Assembly: GCF_036320965.1 (NCBI RefSeq) | Contig: NC_092279.1 | Coordinates: 18,998,929-19,062,928 of the forward strand | Length of the DNA stretch: 64,000 bases | From: Panulirus ornatus | Lineage: Eukaryota; Arthropoda; Malacostraca; Decapoda; Palinuridae | Reading direction: 5' to 3' | Shown: positions 22,618-33,450 of the stretch, piece after piece | Layout of the letters: every line of letters begins with the position of its first letter | Numbering within the stretch: the stretch's first letter is position 1 | Made by a program: the position numbers and the translations under genes | Notes under the pieces: model-generated | Told to the model about the DNA's origin: nothing | The model's input: the letters and a program-made list of their open reading frames with translations, nothing else | Databases searched by the model: none

Positions 22618-23130
22618 GACAAACAAACGAGCTTCAGTAAACAGATCTCATATTTCAGGGAAAATAACAAAACCTGTAGTCAACACATCTCTTCCACTTC
22701 AGCAGAGGTCACCTCAGTAAAGAGAACTATTTACATTCTCTTTCTGAGTAAACAAAGAGATTTACATTTTCCTTCATTTTCTTTTTCTTTCTTTTTTTTT
22801 TTACACATGAAGATTTAGACCGTGAGAGAGCAACCCTCTGCCTCTCCTGCAGCCAGAACAGAACAACAAAGGCACCGGTGACACAAGACGTGAGCCAGCC
22901 AGTCACACCAAGCACACCGCCTTCAGGAGATGAAGGGAGGAGTACCTCTCCCAGTTGAGTCTCTTGATACAAGAGGAGGTCCCTCACGCGGTGGTGGACC
23001 GGGCCACAGGACTCCCGCCCATCTGACACACGCAAACACATGCCTCTTGGGGGGATGGGGGGCAGGGGGGGGCCGCAAACAGTCCTGCACTTTCTTGACT
23101 TCCAAAAGTCAACAGTTTTGTCGAAACCCC

Positions 23131-23135
<5 letters not shown>
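22618..23135. other. No recognisable gene
   Basis: T-rich near 22770-22802 and G-rich near 23047-23071. Confidence 0.45.

Positions 23136-23219
<84 letters not shown>
23136..23219. repeat. (CT)42 microsatellite
   Basis: Uninterrupted polypyrimidine tract. Confidence 0.97.
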
Positions 23220-23221
<2 letters not shown>

Positions 23222-23559
23222 GGACGTAGCCCCGTCAATACTGTCAGAAGAATATCTTCTTTTTCCTCCCCCCCCCTCTCACTTCTGGCAGTGGTCCATG
23301 CTTAATAAACCACTTCCTCCCTCCCTTCCCCTCCAATAAAAAAAAAAAAAAACACCCACCCACCCTCACTCCTTCCCTCCCGAGGAAGGACGTGCCTAAA
23401 CGCACCCAGCCACCTGGAGATCCCCAACGTCCAAAGGGAAGACTTCTTTAAAAAAAGAGAAGTGTCACGGAACGCCCTACAGACAGGGAGGGATGTGACT
23501 CAACACACTGATAAGGGAAGGTTACCCCTTAAAGGCTTCCACTAAGGAAGATGAGACAG

Positions 23560-24120
23560 GAACCATACCATACTGACGGAGGAAGTGCTCCAAAACGCAC
23601 TCTGGAAAGTGTTTGTGTCCCCAGCACACTTGCTGACGGAGGAGGAGGAGGAGGAGGAGGGGAAGGTCTCTCATCACACATCCTGACGACAAAGGAGCAC
23701 CTCAGATGCATTACTTATGCAGGGAAATTCCTTTTAATATATCAATTGACAGGGGTTATACCTCCGCAACGGAAGGAAGTGCCCCAACATACTTTAGGGC
23801 AGTGCCCCCACACTCACTGATGGATGGGGGGGGGGTGAGTGCCCCAAACACTCGATGATGGAGGTATGGGCCCCAAACACTCGATGATGGAGGTATGTGC
23901 CCCAAACACTCGATGATGGAGGTATGTGCCCCAAACACTCAATGATGGTGGTATGTGCCCCAAACACTCAATGATGGAGGCATGTGCCCCAAACACTCAC
24001 CGACGAAGACAAGTGCCCCAACATTCAGTGGGGGAGGGATGTGCCCCAACACTCACTGGTGGAAAGAGGTGCCCCAACGTTCACCGGTGTAGGGAGGTGC
24101 CCCATACACATTAACTAAAT
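23560..24120. repeat. 29-bp minisatellite, clean core with decayed flanks
   Basis: Core units (about 23835-23995) carry gccccaaacactcgatgatg then gaggtatgt. Outward copies are recognisable only by gtgccccaacact and gatgga or ctgacgga. Decay increases with distance from the core on both sides. Confidence 0.9.
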
Positions 24121-24299
24121 GAAGGAGAAGCACAGTGGTACTCACACTCACAGAGGAGTTGGCCTAAGAAAACACCAGTAAGGGAGGGAAGCGCAGTGCA
24201 AAATTAAAATTGAGAGAAGAGCCCCTCGGTGTTTCCTAAAGGAGGAGAGTGTAGAAAAGTTCCTAATTACACTAACTAGTGGAGGACAGTTCTTCTTAG

Positions 24300-24595
24300 T
24301 ACTCGGTGAAGGAAGAAAGCACCTCCTGGCTCTCACTTCTAGATGAGGAGAGCACCTCCTGGCTCTCACTTCAAGAGGAGGAGAGCACCTCCTGGCTCTC
24401 ACTTCTAGAGAAGAGCACTTCCTTGCTCTCACTTCTAGAGGAGGAGAGCACCTCCTGGCTCTCACCTCTAGAGGAGAGCACCTCCTGGTTCTCACTTCTA
24501 GAGGAGGAAAGCACCTCCTGGCTCTCACTTCTAGAGGAGAGAAGCACCTCCTGGCTCTCACTTCTAGAGGAGAGGAGCTCGTGGCTCTTGCTGAT
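24300..24595. repeat. 30-bp minisatellite, about 10 copies
   Basis: Unit is agcacctcctggctctcact then tctagaggag. Some copies lack 3 bases, so the period wavers between 27 and 30 while the frame is kept (STSWLSLLEE repeat on plus, RARRCSPPLEV repeat on minus). Confidence 0.95.
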
Positions 24596-24599
24596 GAAG

Positions 24600-25020
24600 T
24601 AAAAGTGCCTCAGATCATTTTAGCCTCGAACGAAAATATCCCGGAGACACTAACGTAAGAAAAATGCTTGAAGGCACTCGAACAGGAATGAACCAGTTTC
24701 AGGGAGACATTCCCAGGAGGAAATGCCTCAAGTAAGTGCCTCATAAGTAGTTTGGGGAAGTGCCTCAAGACACCGATCCAGGAAGTAAAGAGTGTTCCCA
24801 GACACTGGGGGGAGTTTAGAACTCCAAGCCATTCCTTCAGATCCAGACTCGTCCCGGGGCTCTGAGGGAGGGAAGGAAGGAAGTTCCTTAAAGCACTCAT
24901 CTAATGAACGTGCCTTACAGCACTGACCCAGGGATGGAAGAGCACAGACGCACTCGCCTAGGGATGGAAGTGTCTTTAAAACATTCATGCTGGGAGGGGA
25001 AGTGCCTAAGAACACTGAGA
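24600..25020. repeat. Highly decayed continuation of the 29-30-bp array
   Basis: aagtgcctcaagacac, agtgcctaagaacact, gccttacagcactga and similar recur about every 30-60 bases. They resemble the 29-bp core at 23835-23995. Confidence 0.6.
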
Positions 25021-25615
25021 CATGGAGGATTAATGAATCAGTTCAAGTTTTAAGATCTTAATGTTTACGTATGACACATTCATGGGCGACGCACTTCGGT
25101 GGTTGGAGAGAAGTACCTCGTGGAACTCAACCCTGGCTGTGCAATACCTCAGAATACCAGTTCAAAGTGTACGAAGTGACGCTTTTCAAGACGAGGCCAT
25201 CTAGGGGAAAATAAAAAGACCTCCCTCCCTCCAACGATATTCCGTGGGGGTAACCTGCGCGCACACCACCTCCTCGAGACCCGGGTGTATGTATGATGGA
25301 GGGGGCTGCCAGTGCCCTGAGACGTCGTCGTTCTTGAGGAAGGGCATCGCCCCAAGGGGCATCGGTAGGTTGGAGGGTGGGGGGAGAGAAGGAGGGAAAG
25401 CCAAATAAACACCCTCTCCGCCACCCATCACTCAGGCAAAGCAGCGGCCGCTATGTGTTTGTTTGTTGTTTGTCGGGCGAGGCGGTGACAGCCCCCGCCC
25501 GCCTGTATACACAAGCCACCGCCGTTAAGACGGACGGAGAGAACACCGCCGTTAACATACACAGGAGGCCCGCCGTGGAGACTCGAAACGCGTGCACCTA
25601 CTGAACGACCCTTTG
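25021..25615. other. No recognisable gene; CpG-richer stretch
   Basis: Around 25240-25600 CpG is more frequent than in neighbours. accgccgttaagacgg is followed by a second accgccgttaac. This could be regulatory or exon-proximal DNA, but nothing specific is seen. Confidence 0.35.
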
Positions 25616-25618
25616 ATA

Positions 25619-25703
<85 letters not shown>
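25616..25703. repeat. (AT)n microsatellite
   Basis: One TATATTATAT interruption near 25621-25630, otherwise uninterrupted. Confidence 0.97.
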
Positions 25704-25706
<3 letters not shown>

Positions 25707-27230
25707 TGTGAATTCCTAGGAGAGAAGGGGGAAAGACAAAGGTAGGGAGGAGGAAGATGGGGCAAGAAGGAGACGGGGGAAGTGGGTGAGGGTAGGAGGG
25801 AGAAGAGGCACGAGGCAGGAGAGGCCTAAGGGGGAGGAGGCATGAAGGAGAGGAGGCAGGAGGGAAGGAAGAATGAAGGAGTGGCCTTCCAGACATCCCT
25901 CCTCACCTCTCCATCATCCAGGGAGAAAATTCTGAACTGATTTATGAAATGTCCTGATGTCCAGGCCCAGCCCAGCTCCGCCAGGCAGGGGCGTCCAAAG
26001 CCAGAACTGTTATGAGAGACAACTGGCATGTCCACACAACACGACTGCTTCTACCTAAATACCTGCTAGCCAATGAGGACAGTTAATGTACAAAGAGCAG
26101 TACTAAGAAGCTAAATTCAAAGCCTTTATTGCCTGGGAACAACAACGGATCTGGAGGACAATGCACACGATTCATTCTCAGTACAAAAATCCATTTCCGC
26201 CCACTGCCTGTTTAAGGTTCAAACCTCACAGTACAGCCCTGTCAAGGAACTAATCAGTCCCAAGGAGGCTATCATTCTCTGCAACTGGAAAAAGAACAAT
26301 GGAGTTCACCATTGTCTTTTACTGGAAGGACTGGGGCTTCAGGGGCCTCTGGGAAAAAAAAAAAAAAAAAAGAGGAGGTCCTGGGGCAATAATATGAAGA
26401 AAATGGGGAGTGTAAAAGATGGTGTAGCTGCTAGAGGGCAGGTCTCGGGGGACATGAACGACTGATAACAAGTTCCGAATGGGAATGGCTCAGACACAGA
26501 TAACGACCTTAAACACTAGACCTCAAACCGTGTTATCTGTCTGGCCCTACACCCCACACCCAACCAGTGTCTTCCCCTTCCCACCCACTGCTCTTTTTGC
26601 CCCCCCATCCCATTTCCTTCCACACTCTTCATGTTCGTCCTTCCCTTCATCCCTGTTCTTCCCCCCTCCCCACCCATCCCTCATCCTTCCCACCCATCTC
26701 TAATTTGAGCCCTCTAATCCATCCCTCTTCTTCCTCCTTCCACCTATCCCTTGCCTCTTCCTTCCACCCCCTGTCCCCCCTCCTCCCACTTCCCTCTCCT
26801 TTCCATCTAGCCACATCCCTCTCTAACCCAACACAATCACATTCTTTTTTCCTCTTTCCTCTTCTTTTTCTTTCTACTTTCCTTAGACTATCTTCTTCTT
26901 CTTCTTCTTCTTCTTCTTCTTCACCTCCTCTTCCACTCCCTCCACCACAACCCGACCTTCGTTCATCCTTGCTCCCTCCACAAGAAGCCACCCCAGTAAC
27001 GGATGCACCCCCCTTACATAAGGCTTTCAGATGAAATTTATGTATCAGGAACAAATTAATCCCACTCCCGTACATTTTTTTTTCGTTTTCTTTGATAAAT
27101 GGGGAAGCTTTGATCATTAAGTATTTTTAGGTATTGATAATAAAAAAAAAAAAGGACTGGTGAGATGGGCCATAAAGAGGAGGAAAGGGGCGCTGGAAGA
27201 GATGGAAGAGGAGGAGGAGGAGAGCATACA
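25704..27230. other. No recognisable gene; purine/pyrimidine-skewed
   Basis: 25720-25880 is nearly all purine, and 26570-26990 is nearly all pyrimidine with (CTT)9 at about 26891-26922. The middle is unique sequence with an A18 run near 26353. No gene is supported. Confidence 0.5.
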
Positions 27231-27234
27231 CTAT

Positions 27235-27540
27235 ACTTTACTACTTTATAAGGTTGAGGCAGCTACACTTTACAAATTATAAAGCTGAGATAGCTACACT
27301 TTACTACTTACAAAGTTGAGACAGCTACGCTTCACTACTTATACTGCTGAGAGAGAGAGCTACTCTTTACTACTTACAAAGTTGAGACAGCTACGCTTCA
27401 CTACTTATACTGCTGAGAGAGAGAGCTACTCTTTACTACTTACAATGTTGAGACATACGTACACTTCATTACTTATAATGCTGAGACAGATACACTTTAC
27501 TACCTATGATGCTGATACAGCTACACTTTACGCTACCTTC
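27235..27540. repeat. Tandem repeat of about 31 bp with 66-bp higher-order duplication
   Basis: ctacactttactacttaca then aagttgagaca-like units. A pair containing ctgctgagagagagagct is duplicated at about 27320-27450. Confidence 0.85.
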
Positions 27541-27614
27541 CGTCAGCATGATATACCAGTCCTTACCACACTTCTATGCCACTCGTATACTTGAGTACTT
27601 TTCTTACCATGCGT

Positions 27615-27616
<2 letters not shown>

Positions 27617-27699
<83 letters not shown>
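27617..27699. repeat. (AC)n microsatellite
   Basis: Two AC tracts joined by a single acatgcac interruption near 27655. Confidence 0.97.
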
Positions 27700-27702
<3 letters not shown>

Positions 27703-27784
27703 GCAGACCCAACATGTAATGTACTTATGTGCCTTATACTTAGTGTGGGGTGACGTACATACGTAAAGATGTTCATTACGTAAG

Positions 27785-27895
27785 TAGGTATCTAACTAAC
27801 TCTTACGACTGCTTAACTAACTCTTACGACTGCTTAACTAACCCTTACGACTACTTAACTAACTCATAGGACTACTTCACTAACTCTTAGACCTA
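27785..27895. repeat. 22-bp minisatellite, about 5 copies
   Basis: Unit ttaactaactcttacgactgc. 3' copies are diverged (catagg, ttagac). Confidence 0.85.
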
Positions 27896-28372
27896 CTTAC
27901 GTTCCCTCACCACATACTTACCATATTCCAACTCATCTCCCAACTAACACCACCACCACCATCACCACTTCAAACTCTCCTCCCCCATCCCCGTCAACTC
28001 CCTCCGACCTTAACCAACCTAACTTACGAACCAAAACCCTTTCCCACATCCCCACGTCAACCTTGCCACCCTGTTCATCCAGCCACAATCACACCAACCC
28101 CTCCTTCCCTCGACACTCCCTCCTCCCCATCTTCAACCCCTGTTTCCTCACAAGACTTAACACCCACCCGCCTTCCCACCCCCTTATCCCCCCCACACAC
28201 ACACACTCACACTCTTCATCTCATTCATAAATTCGTCAGGTTGCGACGGGCGGGGCATTACGCAAATATACACAACAATAAATCAACCTGGCCACAAAGA
28301 AGGCCACAGCTCGCCCTCCCGCTCCTCCACATAAAAATACTCCGCAGGAGAGCGATGAGGAGCCATCCCTTC

Positions 28373-28375
<3 letters not shown>
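27896..28375. other. No recognisable gene; C-rich
   Basis: Pyrimidine- and C-rich 27940-28230 with short CAC repeats. Nothing specific. Confidence 0.45.

Positions 28376-28442
<67 letters not shown>
28376..28442. repeat. (AG)33 microsatellite
   Basis: A (CT)25 tract follows about 185 bases downstream (28627-28676), so the two could pair as a long inverted repeat. Confidence 0.97.
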
Positions 28443-28444
<2 letters not shown>

Positions 28445-28621
28445 CGAGAATCCTTCTGACTTTTTTTGCTCGTTTGTTAAATGTTAAACGAGTCGTTTTT
28501 TCCCCTTTTGCTGTTAATAAGGATCATGTTTCACACTTTGTTTTTAGTATTAACAAATCACTGTCGTACACGAAAACAAAATACGCTACGATTCTTTTAT
28601 TTAAACACGGCGGCGTTAGGT

Positions 28622-28626
<5 letters not shown>

Positions 28627-28676
<50 letters not shown>
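28627..28676. repeat. (CT)25 microsatellite
   Basis: Complementary in strand sense to the (AG)n at 28376-28442. Confidence 0.97.
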
Positions 28677-28678
<2 letters not shown>

Positions 28679-28695
28679 ACGACGTGTGTCCTGGC

Positions 28696-28956
28696 CTAAC
28701 GCCACAACAGCTGCACATAACCACGGCCGAGCATCGACGTGTCAAAGTTACCAATATGGCCGAGGATGTTGGTGGAGAGCGGGTCCCGATGCTCCCTAAA
28801 TCTCTCGCCTGCCATGTTTACCTTCTCCTCATTACTGAGGGCGGCCAGAACGTCTTCGTCCTCCTCTCCTGTAAACACACCGTACGCCCGCCCGCGGTGT
28901 ACGGCGTCGAGCGATGTCGTACACCGTGGGGAGAGGGGAAGGGAGTGTATGTACAC
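28696..28956 (-). other. Low-confidence candidate coding segment
   Basis: This repeat-free 86-codon minus frame includes GEEDEDVLAALSNEEK and FREHRDPLSTNILGHIGNFD, charged and mixed in composition, unlike the repeat-driven frames nearby. A possible acceptor (tgtttacag, plus about 28874) and donor (aag/gtaaac, plus about 28829) would bracket a 45-base mini-exon. On the opposite strand an ATG in ccaatatggccgagg (28756) opens a 90-codon frame, so strand is uncertain. No family is recognised, and it may be non-coding CpG-rich DNA. Confidence 0.2.
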
Positions 28957-29419
28957 AGACTTAACCTACTGTATGGGTCGTACCCAAGACGTGTACACAC
29001 TATGAACTCACTCCTAAGTTCTAACTGATATCGTGGTCTAAATCATCGCCTATGTCACGGCGGCCCTACCCCATGTGTAATTACCCCAACCCCTTACTCT
29101 GGGGGCCTCAGCTTACAGCACACCACCCTCCCTACCCCACACAACATGACCCCCTGAACCCCGAGACTATATATATATACGTATGTATACCTTCCCTCGC
29201 ACTTGATCCATCCACCCTGAACCCCTCTCTTGACTCACCCAGCCTCGGTCACACACTCGAGGGGTGAGGAGGGATGGAGGGGGGTCGTCGGGTCTCTGCG
29301 TATGTATGGATGAAGGCGAACCTTGTGATCTGGTGGTGGCACTCACTCAGACGTGCAAGGACGGGAGCGCCTCGCCTGGTGCGCTCAGTTACCAGATCTC
29401 GACGCGCTGGAGGTGCAGT

Positions 29420-29422
<3 letters not shown>
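28957..29422. other. No recognisable gene
   Basis: C-rich 29050-29250 without a supported frame. Confidence 0.45.

Positions 29423-29481
<59 letters not shown>
29423..29481. repeat. (AG)29 microsatellite
   Basis: Uninterrupted. Confidence 0.97.
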
Positions 29482-29483
<2 letters not shown>

Positions 29484-29561
29484 TTCGCTCGCAGAATTCG
29501 AGACTTAACACTTCCTGCCCAGCGAGGTGAGCAACTATGTTCGACGGAACCAAGTACCACA

Positions 29562-29737
29562 TGAGACTGAATCACAACACTCATGGAATGAACCACAACA
29601 CTGATGGAATGAACCACAACACTGATGGAATGAATCACAACACTCACGGAATGAATCACAACACTCATGGAATGAAACACAACACTCATGGAATGAAACA
29701 CAACACTCATAGAATGAATCACAACACTCAGTGGACG
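29562..29737. repeat. 21-bp minisatellite, about 8 copies
   Basis: Unit is aatgaatcacaacactcatg plus g, with gatgg, cacgg and aaacac variants. The seven-codon period reads MNHNTHG on plus and HECCDSF-like on minus, both artefacts. Confidence 0.95.
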
Positions 29738-30205
29738 GCATCAAAGGCCCCTCCCTCTCTTTCTCCTACCCTTCGTCCTTTCCTCCCTATCTATCCCCCC
29801 CCCCGACTCATCCATCACACTCACCTTCCTATTCTGGCTTATCTGTCCACGTTACACCCACATACTCCCACCCCCCCCAAGGCGATAACACACCCGCGAC
29901 CCTCGACCAACCGTCTTGTTCGATGAAGCCTACAGCTACAACCCAGACCCATGATCGTGTCTTACAACCCAAGCCCCCCCCCCCCCACCTCTCTCCCACT
30001 CCTCTACGGTCTTCATCGTCCTGCTCCTACTCCCAGTGCACATCTTACGACACCCGGGTCTACATCACTACCTCAAGCCATCCCTCCCTCCTCAGCCCCT
30101 TGTCTCACGGCCCCACCCACACATCACCTTGTATATATCTCTCTCTTTAGACCCTGAGAGATAAACCCTATGGTCTATGCCCCCAGAGGCCCTTCAACCC
30201 CTTGG

Positions 30206-30207
<2 letters not shown>
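29738..30207. other. No recognisable gene; C-rich
   Basis: Pyrimidine-rich with C-runs near 29798, 29870 and 29974. Confidence 0.45.

Positions 30208-30279
<72 letters not shown>
30208..30279. repeat. (CT)36 microsatellite
   Basis: Uninterrupted. Confidence 0.97.
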
Positions 30280-30282
<3 letters not shown>

Positions 30283-30354
30283 CCTACATATTTCCAGTAT
30301 ACTCCCCTAACGCCCCGCCCCGCCCCGCCCGGCCTACACCTCCACCCGTGCTCT

Positions 30355-30363
30355 ACACACACA

Positions 30364-30421
<58 letters not shown>

Positions 30422-30430
30422 ACACACACG
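30355..30430. repeat. (AC)n microsatellite
   Basis: A CC interruption near 30370 and a TA near 30418. Further short AC tracts at 30490-30500 and 30536-30566. Confidence 0.95.
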
Positions 30431-30638
30431 CCTCATGTGTATCTTTAGACACTAGCTCCTCTACACCCCGCTAACCTTTGCTCCCGGACACACACACACC
30501 ACACACCCGTATCAACACCTTCCTTGCCTCATCCCTCACACACAAACACAAACACACACACACACACGACCTTCACCATCCGATCTCCCGACAGTCGCGG
30601 GGTCTCGCATAAGACTTAAATCTATCAGGCGCGAGGGT

Positions 30639-30641
<3 letters not shown>

Positions 30642-30711
<70 letters not shown>
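30642..30711. repeat. (AG)35 microsatellite
   Basis: Uninterrupted. Confidence 0.97.
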
Positions 30712-30713
<2 letters not shown>

Positions 30714-30806
30714 GGTGGGGGAAGGTGTGACGTGACGCGACCTCCGCCGTCATGCGAAAGGGGATCTTTCGACGTCGCTCAACCATGTAACAACAACAAC
30801 AGCATC

Positions 30807-30808
<2 letters not shown>

Positions 30809-30858
<50 letters not shown>
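30809..30858. repeat. (TG)25 microsatellite
   Basis: A (CAA)n-like caacaacaacagc lies just upstream (30789-30801). Confidence 0.97.
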
Positions 30859-30860
<2 letters not shown>

Positions 30861-31103
30861 GTGTGAGCGGCCGCTCGTGTCACGACGCCTCCCCTGACCT
30901 GGAGATGGACCCTAACCAACGCACTGGTGCCGTAGTCTGAGCGATCATCCACGACCTCACTCATAATCTTTACCTTCCCCCCCCTTTGCAGACTCTGATC
31001 AAAACACAATGGCTGCGTCAAATGGTAATTCAAGACTTTAGGCGACTCTCTCAAACTCCGAGCACACCACGACACGCGCTCAACGTGAGATATCGAACGT
31101 CGT
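30859..31103. other. No recognisable gene
   Basis: Unique sequence. The 98-codon minus frame includes the microsatellite. Confidence 0.4.
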
Positions 31104-31382
31104 AATCACACGATGACTTGAGTCATTTCCACCCCTATCGCCCCGATGACTTAAGTCAATCCCATCCCTAATCACCACGATGACTTAAGTCAATCCCATC
31201 CCTAATCACCACGATGACTTAAGTCAATCCCATCCCTAATCACCACGATGACTTAAGTCAATCCCATCCCTAATCGCCACGATGACTTAAGTCAATCCCA
31301 TCCCTAATCGCCACGATGACTTAAGTCAATCCCATCCCTAATCACCACGATGACTTAAGTCAATCCCATCCCTAATCGCCAA
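31104..31382. repeat. 34-bp minisatellite, 8 copies
   Basis: Unit is acgatgacttaagtcaatcc then catccctaatcgcc or catccctaatcacc. Each contains the palindrome gacttaagtc. The first copy is diverged (tgagtcatttccacc). Confidence 0.97.
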
Positions 31383-31659
31383 TTGGGGCGACATTAAACA
31401 CCAGCCAACGCCCCTCGCTCGGGACAACACCTACACCTAAGTCACCTCTTCGGGCCGAATAACGCACCTAAGCCAGCCTCGCCCTCCCTCCCACGCACAT
31501 CACCTCACCCACGCCTGGTAGGGAAAAATGATGAAGAGAGTTACGCTCAAACTGACGTGTCTGGAGGCTTGATAACGGACACCAGACGGAGATGAAAAGG
31601 GGTCAAAAGTGCCAGTTCCAGCCCTGAGATCAAAACAGATCCACTGGAAGGTTGGAGGG

Positions 31660-31660
<1 letters not shown>
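31383..31660. other. No recognisable gene
   Basis: Unique sequence before the G homopolymer. Confidence 0.45.

Positions 31661-31695
<35 letters not shown>
31661..31695 (+). repeat. G35 homopolymer
   Basis: The longest G homopolymer in the window. Length is uncertain because of sequencing limits. Confidence 0.9.
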
Positions 31696-31697
<2 letters not shown>

Positions 31698-32326
31698 GAG
31701 TCCGGGAGAGAGAGAGAGAGAGAGGCAGGCATACGTGCATATCATACTGGAATTCCCGTACTGGGTTACACACAGATACTTAAACGGCAAGTACCGAAAC
31801 GCTTGCCTTGCTGGCATTTGAATACATATTTCGTCATCTTCGAAGACATAATGTATAATGGTCGTTTATCTCAAAGTTCTCTATATCTCCGCTGGTGAAG
31901 ATTTTCCTCGTTTTCCCCACGTCTGTACAACGTCTCCCTTCCTCCCCTTTATAATCTTCACACCGTTATGTCTGGTCTATGGATGGTCTATCTATGGTCG
32001 TGTGGTCTTATGGTAGACCAACAGATCACTAGTGATATTAGTAAGGGCGTCCTGCGAGGCTGAGTGGAGAGAGGGGTGGAAGGAAGGTTGAGGGAGGGAA
32101 GGGAGTATCCCCTTCTTCGCGCAGCGGGTCAAAACGGGTCGCAGGAGTTCAAGTGGCAGGGTGAGAGAGGTCTCAGGTCACTGAAGGGGTGGGGAGGAGG
32201 GATGAGAAGAGACGCCCAAGGTCAGGCAGGGAGGGAGGTGTAAACTGTAGTAGTGAGGTTAAAACAATAAGGGGGGGGGGGGGAGGAGTAAAGAGGTATG
32301 TATATATATATATCTCTCTCCCTAGA
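31696..32326. other. No recognisable gene
   Basis: Short (GA)9 at about 31708-31725. tggtctatggatggtctatc repeats at 31972-31995. Otherwise unique. Confidence 0.45.
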
Positions 32327-32417
32327 GGGTTTAAAAAAGGGGGTAAGAGGAGGACGCTAAAGTGGACGATGGCTGATGATGGACAAAAAGACGCCTTCAA
32401 CAAGGGAATAATGGGTG

Positions 32418-32502
<85 letters not shown>

Positions 32503-32575
32503 GGTTTAAAAAAGGGGAGTACGCTAAAGAGGAAGATGGCTGCTGATGGAAAAGCCACAGATGCCTTCAACAGCA
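32327..32575. repeat. About 175-bp direct duplication spanning (AT)n
   Basis: gggtttaaaaaagggg at 32327 and again near 32502. Both are followed by acgctaaag, a gatggctg(a/c)tgatgga segment and gccttcaaca. Each copy is preceded by TA repeats, short (about 32300-32313) before the first and long (32421-32499) before the second. Both copies read as similar peptides on plus (MADDGQKDAFN and MAADGKATDAFN), which may be coincidence. Confidence 0.85.
32421..32499. repeat. (AT)39 microsatellite
   Basis: Lies at the junction between the two 175-bp duplicate copies. Confidence 0.97.
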
Positions 32576-33097
32576 GAACAACCATCCCCCCACCCTTACC
32601 CCTTTCCAGCAGATGCCTCCCTCCCTCCCTCCTTTTCGAGCATCACCTCCATCCATCTCCTCCTTCACTGGGTCTTGATCTTCCCTTACAACAAACACGG
32701 CCTCTCGCACCGAGGTAATGCTAATTCCGGCACGAATGCTCTTCTTCCACCACTCCACCTCCCACTTCCACTCCACCCTGGGCACGGCTCACCCCAGACT
32801 CTACCAACCACTCATTAAAATGCAAATTCTATCGCATTCTTGTCTTCATTTTTGCATGAATATCTTATTTTTATCTCATATTCTCTCTCCATCCCCCCCT
32901 AACACCTCCCTTCCCCCCTTCCCAGAAGCTACAGGAAATTCCAGGACAGGAAAAAGGAAAAAAAATATGAAAAAGATTCCCCTCTCTCTCCGGCCGTGTA
33001 ACTTGAAGACAAAAAAAAAAATATTTTTAATATTTTTTTGTTCCTCCCAATTTTCTTTCCTCAGTCCTCAGCCCTCCTGGATGTTACCCTTAGCAAC

Positions 33098-33102
<5 letters not shown>
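32576..33102. other. No recognisable gene; pyrimidine-rich
   Basis: Pyrimidine-rich with A/T-runs near 33010-33040. The 228-codon plus frame across 32718-33404 is Ser/Leu/Pro-rich because of CT content. Confidence 0.45.
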
Positions 33103-33161
<59 letters not shown>

Positions 33162-33190
33162 GGTCTCCTCTTATATATATATATATATAC
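33103..33190. repeat. (CT)29 plus (TA)9 microsatellites
   Basis: CT at 33103-33159 and TA at about 33172-33189. Confidence 0.95.
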
Positions 33191-33409
33191 TGGCCTCCTA
33201 CCACCCGTGTTCTTAATCTTATTTTTTCTCGACCTCCCTCTTTTCTCTTATTCTTTCTTGCTCTCAAAATCCCTTCCTGATCCTCTTACTTCATCCTCCT
33301 ACATCCCTTCTTCTAGAACTGTCCTCCTCTTTCCCCTTTGTCCTCTGTCCACTTCTTCTTTCCCGTCCTCCTCTTCCTCCCTTCAGCCCCATTTCACCTC
33401 CTAACCATT

Positions 33410-33450
33410 CTCCTCCTCCTCCTCCTCCTCCTCCTCCTCCTCCTCCTCCT
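33410..33450. repeat. (CTC)13 microsatellite
   Basis: Triplet repeat within a pyrimidine-rich 33220-33485 stretch. Confidence 0.95.
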
